Shown: one piece after another, positions 34,535-45,925 of the stretch
Layout of the letters: every line of letters begins with the position of its first letter
Position numbering within the stretch: position 1 is the stretch's first letter
Origin: Gonapodya sp. JEL0774
Lineage: Eukaryota; Monoblepharomycota; Monoblepharidomycetes; Monoblepharidales; Gonapodyaceae
Length of the DNA stretch: 64,000 nt
NCBI GenBank assembly: GCA_027604505.1
Contig: JADIIX010000053.1
Coordinates: forward strand, 1 to 64,000
Direction: 5' to 3'
Position numbers and translations under genes: made by a program
Notes under the pieces: model-generated
What the model saw: only the letters and a program-made list of their open reading frames with translations
Databases searched by the model: none
What the model was told of the DNA's origin: nothing

Positions 34535-37488
34535 ATGACGGAAACCCAGCATCCAGAACCTCGGCGATCTTTTGACCAGCGTTTGAATGCCACCGCCACC
34601 ATCGACCAAACGGGTCTCCACCACCGAGCTACTGTCCAAGCCACCCCAGCCTCCTTTGAGCGCTTTCCGTCTGAATCTGGTAGTCAATTCTCCGAAACTC
34701 CCATTGTCCCCGAGTGGCAAAGCGTTGCGATGAGTGAGAGATCGAGCAAGCCCTTTGTAGGTGGAGAGCCAATGCTGCCTATCTCTCGACCACCAACCAA
34801 ACAAAAGCGATGGAACATGCGATGGCTTATCGTCGGTGAGATTTTTATCTCTTTACATTCGGCGAATGCATGACGTAACTGTGATCGGACCACCCCATGA
34901 TCGTCCGTATCTATATCCAACATATACTGCGAATGACTCAAACATAACAGGCAGTGTCCTCCTAGTCATTGGAGTAGCAGCCGTCGTTTTTGGAATTACA
35001 TTTGTTATTGTCAGGGCCCGAGACAACAGCGCTTCGGAAAGTGCCGCTGCACTCGCCGCAGCTGGAGCAATCACCACCGCTTCAGCTCCCACCCCATCCC
35101 CATCCTCCAGCGTATCCCGGACGACTTCCTCTCTAACTACGTCAAATCGCCCATCTACAACGACGGCGGCTTCCACTACCACTTCTGCTGCACCGCGTCC
35201 GTCGTTTCCTTCTACTGCACCAAAGCTTTCACCTGTTACGGGCCCCGTGTTCCCAGATAAGGCGACTGACTTTTGGTGCGTGTTATTATAATGGGTAAGG
35301 TAGCGAGCTTTCTGTTTCTGGCAGTTGATGCAGCTGGACTTGCCCGTAGGTTTGGCCTCACCATTTCAGATTACCTGCCACCCATTATGAACAACTACAC
35401 CGAGGCCGGCTATAAACCCCGTCTAATTCACACATATTATGATATGGTTGCCGGACAGGACCCTCAAGCTCTCGGTATGCCTTCTCGCATCGAACCTCGG
35501 ATTGGGTCGCGAACGTCACGTCTCACAACCGATAATTGTTTCTCTCCATTTAGCTGAAAAGTTCCTTCAAGATCTTGCAGGTATTCCATCTAATGGTATT
35601 GCCATGATTTCACTGCAACCGTTCCTCGGAATCGGTGCTGTTACGGAAGATATCATGCAGACATATGCACAGGCAATGGCGCTGGTTAATCAGTGGGGTT
35701 ACAAAGTTATCTGTGCATTTGCGCACGAGTACGTATTTATGCTTTACTGAAAGCGATCTTACCCTAACGTACGTTGTTCGCCCCTATTCACAGAATGAAC
35801 GGGGCATGGTATCCTTGGGGCAGGTACGTTGGCAGGGCAATTCCTTACCGAAGTGCATGTGGCTCTAAGAAAGTGTTTCGCTCCTTGTTTCAGGCAACCT
35901 TCCGCGTACAGAGTACGTCTCTTCCCCTCACTATTAGGTGTCATCATTCATCACCCTCACTTCCTTCCTTTCTCAGGAGATGTTCCAAAATTTTTCCCGA
36001 ATCGTCAAAGCCACCGCACCTGCCACCGCAATGGCGTGGCTGCCTACGGTCTCCAACTCGTACCCCTTTGACCAGCGGAGGCTTCCAGAGATCAACAGCA
36101 CGGACTGGAACTTACTTGATACGAATAACAACAGTCAATTGGATGCCGGGGACGATCCCTACGAACCATTTTGGGTAAATTTTGCGGAGACTGTTTATTA
36201 TCTCACCAGATATTTCCGTTCTGGCACTGACGTGTTTGTGTTCCCGTATTCCGACCTCCAACCTATTCTTTCATTGCTTGGATTATTTTACCTTGATTAT
36301 TGTGATGCTCTATTGTAAATCCAGCCGTGAGTAGCGTTAAGAGTCATCAACTTATCACAACTGATGAGCCTATTGGTATTTCTTCTGCAAATCGTATATC
36401 TGTTGAAATTGCTCGGTCTTTACTTTTATGAACTATATCTACTGTAGTGGTGATGGTGAGTGGCTGTTGAGACTCTGTTTCTGATCGTGCGAGAGTGTAC
36501 TGACCACCTGTGCTTTGGCTTAGATGCTGTCGGTGAGTCCCGCTTTGAGAACTCGGATTTATTTAATCTTCACATGATTCTTGTGCCCTTCCTTCAAAGA
36601 TTGGGTTGGCGGAGTGAGTGGGGGGGGGGGGGGGGAAATCAGATGGAGCCGACATCTGAACTTTCGCCTATTTCTTCCGAAATCTCGATAGACTATCTAC
36701 TACTATGGCCCCAGCTATCCATGTGAGTTGCTGAAACGAGCTGTTATGCGTTCCAGACGGTGTACTGAGGGTGGGGATCCTATCTCCAGACATCAATAAT
36801 TTCATTGCTCCGCAAGACTTCATCGCAAGTGCACTCGACGGGTACAGAGGTACTGATGCTTTCTATTCACGTGAGCCGTCGAACAAGGACACTTTTGTTG
36901 TGATGGTGTGAACATTTACCGAATACCCTCAGGATACTGTGGTACTCGAAACAAGTCCCTGGTCTGGGCGGAAACCAGTATCTTCCACTGGCCCAATGGC
37001 ACAGGAGCGGACATTCTCTCGCAGAAGCAGTCATGGTGGCGATACATGCTAGGGCGGAGTATGAGACAGCGATACCCAAAGATGCAAGCACTTGCATGGT
37101 TTGAAATAGGTTCGTGGTATGGAGAGCAATTTGAGGACTAGCGATATGTCTTATGTTTGTTGTTTCTCTTATTCTTGATTTTATCAGTGAAGGTAACCCC
37201 TTGCCGTCCAGCACCAGTTGTTGGGTTTCTCATTAACACCACGTCCTTCTTTTCTTTCGACAGGTTGAAGAGACATGGGGTAACCAAACTATTGACTTTG
37301 CAATCAGTTCAAATGCGACCGTCATGAATGCGTTCTTGCGAGGTGAGCCACAATGCCCATCCGTTCAAAGGCAGATGTTCTTGAATCACTTCAACTGAAA
37401 TATTTTATTTCTTCCGATCTTAGACATCTCGCCAGCTGGAAGTGCAGCTGCAGACATTGACTACACTACCCTGGAATGGGGACTGTAG
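34535..37488 (+). CDS. Membrane-anchored GH26-like glycoside hydrolase, 17 exons
   Basis: Exons: 34535-34835, 34951-35275, 35350-35474, 35554-35728, 35794-35823, 35894-35912, 35977-36174, 36325-36326, 36448-36455, 36524-36532, 36600-36613, 36692-36722, 36790-36870, 36933-37109, 37188-37192, 37264-37342 and 37424-37488. All phases close, giving 547 residues. A cytoplasmic Pro/Ser-rich head is followed by one membrane span near 97-122 (VLLVIGVAAVVFGITFVIV), a Ser/Thr-rich stalk that is probably O-glycosylated, then the catalytic barrel. FAHEMNGAWYPWG holds the likely acid/base Glu and LVWAETSIF the likely nucleophile Glu, as in GH26. FWPGDDAVDWVGG, a conserved GH26 block, is spelled by five exons, four of them of 2, 8, 9 and 14 nt. 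GH26 enzymes cut beta-mannans or related beta-glycans, so a cell-wall role is plausible. Confidence 0.82.
36620..36635 (+). repeat. 16-nt poly-G tract in intron
   Basis: Sixteen consecutive G residues begin six bases after the 5' splice site (GTGAGT) of the intron that follows the 14-nt exon of the GH26-like gene. G-runs next to donors can act as splicing enhancers, and a run of this length could form a G-quadruplex in the RNA. It is also a likely site of sequencing error or length polymorphism. Confidence 0.8.
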
Positions 37489-37689
37489 AAAGCGGAGTTC
37501 GGGTGAATGATAAGGCGGCATTGGACGATGACTAGCTCCTGCTACTTATTCAACATTTATACTTAGATTACACTTGTTTTGTTTTGTTTGTATGTTCGCT
37601 CGGAACCAAATTCCTCCGAAAATAGATTTCAAACTTTCTACTTACGTATAGCTTGTAGTTCATCCAATTCAGCGTTCACCACGGATCTG

Positions 37690-39114
37690 ATGAGTCCGCA
37701 AGAAAACAGTGATGCTGTAAACAGCATCGTCGGTGAGTTTGCCATTCCTCCGTGGATTCGGCATCGAGTTGTCTGTCGTTCACACATTTCAATCCCGTGA
37801 TGGCTGGTTTTCTTCTTTGATATCCGAACTTCCGAATCCTATCATCAACCAAGCGTAGTGGGCGTTGGCGCTCTCGGTGTGGTTTATGGATCTTCTTTGC
37901 ATCAGCCAGAATCCTCCCCACAATCTCTTGTGTCCACCGTTCTTCGATCCGAGTACGAGGCAGTCGTAGCGAAAGGAGGGTTTACCATCCGATCTATAGG
38001 ACAAAATGGTGCTTCCAACCGCGAGTGGAAGCCCCACAAGATGTTTCGCGATTCTGCAGAGGCGTCAAACTCCGGAATAATATGGGATTACGTCATTGTC
38101 TGCTCAAAATGCCTACCGGACCAGTACTCTACCGCAGATCTTTGTGCTCCACTAATCACAGCAGGTCGGACCACTGTGATTCTGGTGCAGAATGGTTTGG
38201 GAGTGGAACGAGAGATAGCCCTACGTTTCCCAAGAACTCCCGTGGCTGCAGCGTCTGCTTACATATCAGCCGCCCGCAGTGAGCTTGAACCCGGGGTCAC
38301 CATTGTGAAAGTGAACCAAGGTTTACCTGTGGGATTGTACCGTGGGGAGGACATTGTCAGTGGCCCTTCCTACAGCCTCCCGCAAGGCGCGGAGGAAAAA
38401 GTTCAGCGTGTGGTGCAGCTTTGGAATAAAGGAGGGTGAGTGATCATAGGGGCTGATTGCACTCCATAACTTCTATTGAATGAATACTATGGATTCCCAA
38501 GCACCCGAGCCTCTTATGTACTTGATAACGAGCCAGTCCGCTGGGCGAAATTGTTTCTGTGCGTGTTTTCTGTTGCTATGCGTGTTCGAAAGATTTGTTG
38601 AGGTTGTCTCGCTGTCGTAGGAATGCTACTTTCGGTCCTCTCAGTATTCTGGCTGGCTGCTTGGATACCCATGAACTACTTGCGAATCCGGGCATGAGAG
38701 CAGTATTTGTTGCGCACCAAGAGGAGCTGGAGCGAGCAGCAGAAGCGGTGCTTGGTAAAAGGAGATTCGAAGAGCAGGTCAAACGAACAGCATATTACCG
38801 AACAGCGATGGAGAGAATTGTGAGTTCACCAAAAGACTTTTTAATCCCTGAACTAAAGCGCCGATGCCCTTTGCTGTACACACGTTCCCTAGGCTGAATT
38901 CCAGCGCCTCCCTGCCATGTACTTCTCGTTGTGCAACGACTTCAAACTTGGTTACAACATAGAGCTTGAATGTATTCTAGGTGAACCTGTCCGCCAGGCT
39001 AAGTCGAGAGGGTATGATTGCCCACGTTTGGAGACGACTTACGAGCTTTTAAAAAGCGCTGCGGAACGAAGAACCAAAAAGCCCAATACTTCTGGTGGCA
39101 AAGCGGCACTCTAG
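37690..39114 (+). CDS. Ketopantoate reductase-like (PanE/ApbA) oxidoreductase
   Basis: Five exons (37690-37732, 37859-38435, 38502-38558, 38621-38819, 38893-39114) encode 365 residues in phase. The N-terminal Rossmann motif is VVGVGALGVVYG, created by the first splice. WDYVIVCSKCLPDQ and TVILVQNGLGVE follow; the NG segment is a hallmark of the family. The middle has EPVRWAKLFLNATFGPLSIL and the helical C-terminal domain has MERIAEFQRLPAMYFSLCND. PanE makes pantoate from 2-dehydropantoate for coenzyme A synthesis, but fungal genomes carry several divergent paralogues. The exact substrate is therefore not assured. Confidence 0.85.
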
Positions 39115-39191
39115 ATTTTGTTTGTAATTGTGAAGATCGTGTGCATGAATGATCCGGCCCGCAAACCGCTAGTGCACGGCCGATCCACTCA

Positions 39192-40866
39192 ATGGCAACT
39201 TCATCCACTCCGAAACCCCCGTTCACCACGCAACATTCATCAGCTTGTGCCGTGTTGGATGCGAGTGAGGTTGCCAGACCTTTCAGGTACAGAATCCTCT
39301 GTAACCCCGTGATCACAATGATTGACATCAAGTTTCCGATCAAACGGCGCTTCTTCTCTGATGCGTTGCATGAATTCAAAGAGATGAACTTAAATCTAAG
39401 GTTTCGTTGATGCAAGAGAAACCGCTGCTAGTGAGTGTTGAAATTATTTGAACAAACCACCTCCCACGACGATTCCTCGTTGAAACGATCAGCATGCAGG
39501 TTGGATTCCTCGGGAATGATGATCCCGCCGCCAGGAAGTATGCAAAGTGGACAGCAAGTGAGGATGCGGTTGACCATCCGGCCACTCAGTACAGGACCTT
39601 TTTTTCAACTGCTAACTTCACCCGTTTTCCTAGAATCTTGTGCTGAGGTTGGCATTCGATTTGAGCTCCGAGAAGTTCCTCGCGTCGAATTAGAGGACCG
39701 AATCATTGATGCCAATGTGGACCCCACCGTCCATGGTATCATGGTATACTACCCTTGCTTCGGGCCGTCGGTGAGTGAGCTGAGCTGTTTCTTCCATTCT
39801 AGGACCACAACTTATTGTAGTGAGACGAAAATGCCTATGAAGATCGACCAATACCTTCAGAATGTGGTGGCGAAGGAAAAGGATGTCGAAGGTCTCAACT
39901 TCCAATTTCGATATAATAGTGAGCATCTCTCGCGTTGAACCTGCAGTAAATGCTCGTAATAATTGCTCATCGTTGAGTGACTTTTGCGTCTGTCACCGCG
40001 AAGTGTATCACAACATTCGGTTTCTCGACAAAGATGAGAAGCTCAAATCCACTCTGCCCTGCACGCCGTTAGCTGTAGTGAAAGTAAGGATTCTTTTTGC
40101 TTTCGTTGAGGACTTGGTTTGTCCTCCGACCGTACTTTGGAAAGATCCTCGAGCATGTTGCGGTATACAACCCCAAACTTCCCTTCGGTAATCGGCTTCA
40201 TGGTAAGCACATCTGTGTCATCAACAGGAGCGAAGTAGTAGGGCGGCCTTTGGCAGCTATGTTGGCAAACGATGGCGCCAAAGTGTGGAGCATAGATATC
40301 GACAACGTCCTCATTTTTAGCAGTAAGTGCCAACAAGTAGTCTATTCGCTGAATGATATCAAGTCACGATCTTCACCCTTTCCATGGCAGGGGGCGTTGG
40401 TCTGAAGAACCGGGATCACAAGGTTAGCGCTATATCCTTGTCACTGAGGATTGGATTGCTGAGTTTTCAAAGCGCAACTCAAAATTCACAATTCCTTTCG
40501 GGTGCTTTTTCCAGGTTTCTGAATGTGCCCAAAGTCGGGAAGATGTGCTTCCGCTTTGTGACGTGGTTATTAGTGGTGTGCCATCGCAGACATACAAGAT
40601 TCCCACAGCCCTTCTTAAAGAGGGAGTTGTTGCCATCAGTGAGATCGTCTGCCAGTTTTCTGGTCCTGTTCGAGATTGACACCAGCTCTCCCACGTTTTA
40701 CACAGACTTCTCTTCTGCAGAAAATTTTGAGTCTTCCGTTGTCGACAGAGCATCGTTTTATGTAGGCAGTGTTGGCAAAGTCACGGTAGCCATGCTTGAA
40801 CGAAACCTTGTGAGAAGTGTTGAGTACCAGTTGGATATGAAATCAATGGTGGCGGCCAGAGTATGA
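39192..40866 (+). CDS. MTD1: NAD-dependent methylenetetrahydrofolate dehydrogenase, Mtd1 type
   Basis: Ten exons (39192-39286, 39382-39430, 39500-39557, 39634-39770, 39825-39918, 40004-40083, 40145-40322, 40391-40422, 40515-40638, 40706-40866) give 335 residues in phase, close to yeast Mtd1. Signatures are PLLVGFLGNDDPAARKYAKW, GIMVYYPCFG, VVAKEKDVEGLN, LPCTPLAVVKILE, CVINRSEVVGRPLAAMLAND, DVVISGVPSQTYK and VGKVTVAMLERN. The YAKWT stretch, instead of the YxxxK lysine of the bifunctional DHC enzymes, fits a monofunctional dehydrogenase. It oxidises methylene-THF to methenyl-THF in the cytosolic one-carbon cycle. Acceptors such as TCAAAG, GTGAG and GAAAG are weakly pyrimidine-preceded, yet the frame demands them. 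Confidence 0.94.
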
Positions 40867-41741
40867 GAAGACACAAACCAACGTTGCAAATTGGTCGGAA
40901 TTCCAACGTTTAGTGTAATTACAACCTTTCCACTGAAATGATTTTAGAATAAATATTGTTTTCTTCTAAGTGGCGGCACTCTTCTTTTTTTTGTGTGAGT
41001 GTGAGTGAGAGAGACGAAACTGATGGGGTCACAACGCAATCATGTCAAAAAAAGACGTTCTCGCAGGGGCACCGCCCGAAAACGCCTCAAAACATCCGAC
41101 ATATTTCGCAGAAGAAGGCGATTGTGCGAATGAAGGACCCGAAAGGGCTGAGAAACCGAACAACCACACATATCTTTATTTCACCGCTCTATCACAAGGC
41201 TCAGAAGTACCCGCAACCGCAGAGAATAGTCTCGTCGTCTCGGAGCCAATGGGCACAGCACCCCGACTCGCTTTTATAGATTCATGGGAGGGCGAAGACT
41301 TGCACGGTCGTAAGAAGAGCAGTCTGAGCAAGGAGACACCACTCCCGTGATCCTGATATTGGAGAGGAAACTATGGGAGAAAGTGAGGCAATGAAACAAG
41401 GAGTGAGTTTATTATTATGAAAAGGTTTGACTTTTGCTTTTTCTCGTTTGAGAGGTCCAAATCTTAGATCAAAATGAATGACAAAGAGGCACAAAGGGAA
41501 GCTCTAGAAGTAGCTGCTAAATAATGGAGATGGTGGATGTGTCTGTCGGAAATTAGGCGACCACAAGAATACAAATCAAATGAGAATGGCAGTGACAGTT
41601 CGTTTGTGAGACGATCAGGTACACGCCCCCATCCATCGTTCCTCACCGTCCTAAAACAGGGGAACTCTAAATGTCTCCGTGTCACGCCACTCGCCACTTC
41701 CGGAAATCAATCGCAACCAGCAGAGATTTATTATCTCGTCG
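40867..41741 (+). other. Intergenic with a possible 102-codon orphan ORF
   Basis: A plus-strand ORF at 41042-41350 starts with ATG and reads MSKKDVLAGAPPENASKHPT onward to an acidic and basic mixed C-terminus. It has no recognisable domain, no signal peptide and no neighbour context. It may be a small gene or chance. Otherwise I see nothing in this 875-bp gap upstream of the first fasciclin gene. Confidence 0.25.
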
Positions 41742-43444
41742 ATGATGCCTCGTGATGATGCTCTCTGCTCATGCAAACTAGCTTTAATTGGGGCAGTTGT
41801 CACACTCTTGATGCTCGGTCGTGACCACTGCTGCTATGCGCAAAACGTGTTGGACGTTCTTCGCGGTGTACAAGCAGGTAACTCAAATAAGACCACCTTC
41901 AAGGTGAGAATCGCAGCGATAATCGATGATGGTATCTCAGTCTTGCTTTCGTGTTTCGTCAGATTGGAAAGTTTGTGCAAAGTCTTTCCAACACACCATC
42001 AGTTGTATCGATTTTGAGAGGGCAAACGTTTGATGGAATCATCACGGTTTTTGCCCCAGTTGACGAGGTGTGGGATGCGTCCAATTTTTACTCTCTGGAC
42101 AATACCACATTGACTCAATTGCTTGAGTGAGGACCGCGCTGCAGTACTTTCGAGAGTTGGGAACTCATACTGAGATCATGCTTTTATCACAAGGTATCAT
42201 ATTTCCTACCGAGATGTAAACTACGTACTGCTTCCGAACTCTCCTGCGCTTGTCCCGATGTTCGCGGGTCGATCATCCGTCGCCGCGCCATATCCGTCCT
42301 GGCTATATGTTCACAATGGATTCACGCGGACAAAGCTAATGGCAAACGTTAGCTCGGTAGGAGGACCACCATTTTCGGCGACTGTTACCCCACTTGATGC
42401 CTTCTTCACAGAGTAAGTGAGATTGATCTGTTCAACTCATCAAGAATGGCCGTTTGACAGAAACCGTTCTTCTTAGTAACGCCCTTGTTTATGTTATACC
42501 CGCTCCTCTAATACCCCCACTTACGTTTTCGTTGGTGTTGCGGTCACTCCCTGAGACCTCACGTTTTCTTCAAGTCCTCCGTTCGTTCGACGGAACAGGA
42601 GCGCTTATGCGTTCGCTGGATGCCCTTCAATACCCGGGAGCTACGTTTTTTGTTCCTACCGACGATGCCATTTCGAAGTTCGGAGGCTCATCATGGCAAC
42701 CTTCCAATTCTGCACTCGGCGATGCAATCAAGCTACACGTGGTTACTTCCACAGCACGTCCTCTCTATGCTGGGCGACAAGCCGAGCCCATAAAGAATGG
42801 ACCGTTCACTGAAGGTCTTGAAGGCCGAGCCGGAGTGAACGCAATGCATCAAACTATGGCGTGAGGACACCGATCAGCAAACTCTGCAGTGCTTATGTCT
42901 GTCTTCCCTAACCCTTTCACCAAACTTACAGAAATGTCCCGATCATTATTACGAGTCAAAGCGATGGTCTCTATATTGACGGGGTTTCCAAGATCGTGCG
43001 GACGGATATTCTTTGCGCGCAAGGCGTTGTTAGTATGCACGTAGGGTTCTAGATCCGACAACAGTTCCTTCTCACCTATCATTGCGCCAGATTCACCTCA
43101 TCTCCCGTCCTCTTGGTGGTGTTGGCAACAGCTTGTCCTTGCCAATAGAAGGGTCACTCCCCGCTTCTTTACCCTCCAATCCATTCGCAACAAATGCTCC
43201 TCCACATAGTACAACACATCAGAGTTCCACTCGATCTCAGTCATCGATTGATGCAATGGCGACAGGACTGCTGGGTGACCAGGTTGCCTCCGCGGCAGTG
43301 GCCTCCCCCGCAACAACGCCGAGCATCACCCCGTCGCCACCTCGCAGCGGAGCAACAGAGAGAAGATCCCTAACGGATATTTATATCACAATTCTTATTG
43401 TTTTTCTATCTGCGGGCGTTACTGTGATCTGTCACAGTATGTGA
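41742..43444 (+). CDS. Fasciclin (FAS1) domain surface protein, copy 1
   Basis: Six exons (41742-41903, 41963-42126, 42194-42412, 42477-42860, 42932-43028, 43091-43444) encode 459 residues in phase. A signal peptide (LALIGAVVTLLML) is followed by QNVLDVLRGVQAG. The first FAS1 domain has GIITVFAPVDEVW and YHISYRDVNYVLLP. The second has ALMRSLDALQYPGATFFVPT, then DDAISKF, then LHVVTSTARPLYAGRQ and ends DILCAQGVIHLISRPL, the conserved fasciclin H2 box. A Ser/Thr/Pro-rich stalk leads to a C-terminal hydrophobic helix (IYITILIVFLSAGVTVI) that suggests membrane or GPI anchoring. FAS1 proteins mediate adhesion. The copy at 51266 shares the same exon count and phases. Confidence 0.88.
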
Positions 43445-43537
43445 TAACTGCGTCCATTTGCGAACTCGTACTACATATCCTTCAAATTGAAAATAATATC
43501 ATAGTTTGCATGACCACAATATATTGAAGTACATTTG

Positions 43538-45553
43538 TCACACGTCGTCATCCTCATCCCAACATGAGCTGCTCCTCGACACACGACCAATAGACGATCG
43601 CTCAACGATGGGGACTTCAGCATCTGAGACTGGAAGTGGCTCTGATGCGAACCATGGATGGAGGAGGGCCTGAAAGATTGGGGAGTTCGGATGGGAATCG
43701 AGGGGCACTACAATACTTCCAATCGTTCAATACACTCACCTCACTCGCCTCGAGTCCACCACTGTATTGAAGGAGTTTGTTCAAAAGATTTCGCGCCTCT
43801 GCTGACGCTTGCGGTAGAATACTTTCCATCGGGTCGGTTGGGCGAGTGGAATACGCGAAAGCAATCTTGTCATAATCAGGACAAGATGAAAGTTCCTATC
43901 ATACAATGAAATTAAATTTCAGCCACGACGTGTCCCTGTTTGACTTTCAGTTGTGCACATGCCCCCCCTTAAACTCACCGCCCAACCTTCTTCGCCCTCC
44001 CTTGGCCACCCCAAGCACCCAACAATCCTGGCAAGCTGGTCAATATCAGACGCGCCAGGAAACAGTGGACGGCCAAGCAGAAGCTCCGCCATTACGCAGC
44101 CCGCGGACCAGAGATCACATGACGGGGTGTAGATCTGGGAGGAGAGGAGGAGAGATGGGGGTCGATACCATCTGCGAGAAAAGCATCGAGGATAGTAGAT
44201 GATGTGTAGATGATGTCACTTTGTTCAAATCAATGTCGTACACGGAATAAGATGTTAGACCTACCTAGTGGCCACCTGTGGTGTCATCCGACCACTTCGC
44301 CTGTCGCGTTCTGTCGGTTCCATAATGAGCGCAGGTCGTGAAGCTAAAGGCGATACATTTGGAAGATCTAAAGCGTCAGTCGCAGTCCAAGTAGGGTGAT
44401 AGGTTCGGCGGTATCGCCGGCGTGTTGGGGAGGTAATGTTGCGGGATGGAGGAGGCGGCTCAATGGGCGGGTGAGGAGCAGCTCGCTTGGCAGGAGTGAC
44501 TATGCGAGCGTTTGTGAACGATGTACCAGAGGGGAGCAGTGCGGTCAACAGACGGCGAGGAGATTTGGATTCGCGGAACGTTTTCGCAGGTTGTGTGGGT
44601 GTGGATCCGGTTGGTGAAGTCAACAGTTTGGCTTTGGGGCTGCTGCAGTGTTCCATCACTCTAAGTGTTGCATTCTGGGACAAAAGTTCATGATTATCCG
44701 AGTCCAGCTTGACCTGTATCTGGTTCCGTTGAGTTTCACGAATCGTCTCAGAGATTTTTTCAGAGTCAACATCTTTTCTCCGTTCATAGACTCTCGAAAG
44801 ACCAAAATCGCCGATTTGCACGGCCCCATCTGGGCCTAACAGGATGTTTGCGGGCTTGATATCTCTATGGACGATTGCTCGCTTGTGCATATGCTCTAGA
44901 CCTCGCAAAAGTCCCCGGACAATGGACTTAGCCAATCCTTCAGAAAGACCAGGATGGGCGGATATGAGAAGCGCGAGGTCCGAAGGACAGTGATCGAGAA
45001 CGAGAGTGAGGGAAGTCGGCGGGGTGGCGTGCACAGAGTGCAAGCGGAGGATCTGCAAGTTTAGAAAGCCAGAATATTGACCATTAAGATGAAACTCTCC
45101 ATTGCGCCGCGCAAAAATTTTCTTTCATTCGATTGCCTCCCATGGTGAGACGATGCTCAGTCTCGAGGATCCCAAGGGTGAGATGAATGAGCACCACGAA
45201 GATGCGTACAGATTGTGCAAGCATCGAGGAGATTGTGGTAAACTCGGTGCGCACAACTCAAGTTTCCTGATTCTTTCTTACATGGGTCCGTGGACCCGAT
45301 GAGCAGAGCTCACATTCGGATGGTTCAAGGACCGGAGCGCTTCCAACTCTCGGATTAGGTACAGTGGCAGCGGTGGTGCCTTTCCAGCGTTAGTACGACC
45401 TTCGTCAGAGTCGGCGTGCGGTAGATATGCGGCGATTGGAACCGTCTTGAGCGCGACATCACAACCTGACGCCAAGTCCACTGCACGCGCGACGGAGCCG
45501 TGGATTCCATCGCCAATGCGAGCGGTTTCTACAAAGCGGGTGGCCGTGTTCAT
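43538..45553 (-). CDS. CDK20: CDK20/CCRK-like protein kinase with activation-segment insert
   Basis: Five exons (45553-45314, 45052-44265, 44171-43979, 43895-43740, 43669-43538) give 502 residues in phase, against about 346 in human CDK20. The glycine loop is IGDGIHGSVARA, the lysine VALKTV, then PLPLYLIREL in place of the PSTAIRE-type helix. The catalytic loop is IVHRDIKPANILL and the Mg loop is IGDFGLSRVY. About 130 Ser/Pro/Arg-rich residues are then inserted before TPQVATRWYR. The usual APE is replaced by PPS (WYRPPSLLL). The C-lobe is strongly CDK20-like: CDLWSAGCVMAELLLGRPLF, LSSCPDYDKIAF, ILPQASAEARNLLNKLL and EALLHPWFASEPLP. CDK20 acts on ICK/MAK kinases and controls cilium or flagellum length, which fits a zoosporic fungus. 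Other CDK-activating kinases are the alternative. Confidence 0.82.
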
Positions 45554-45925
45554 TGATTCATCTGCATTCTTCCAGTGATAAAATGGAGAAGCAACTCATG
45601 ACACACGCTGTGCTACGAAAAAGGGAACAGCCGCGAACACAATCACCAGTTTATCCGCTAGATTTAGACATTCAAAAGTCAATGTAGCATCGTTTTTTTG
45701 CAAGAGGTACAGCAATAATTGCTGTCTGGCAAAGGCCTGTGTCATCGTGGCCACTCAAATATCTCTCGCCAACTCCGTCTGCATTTCTTCTTCCTCGGTG
45801 ATTTTCTGGGAGGTAATGTCTTCTGGCCCAATAATTTTTTCGTCTGACCTGCCTGACTCTCGCGCCCCGCTCGCATCGACGGATTTCTTCTGAAACTTCT
45901 TCTTGATTTCTCCATTCTCAAGCCA
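45554..45925. other. Intergenic, 0.37 kb
   Basis: No supported gene. The stretch lies upstream of the CDK20-like start and downstream of the unidentified gene; both are on the minus strand. Confidence 0.4.
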
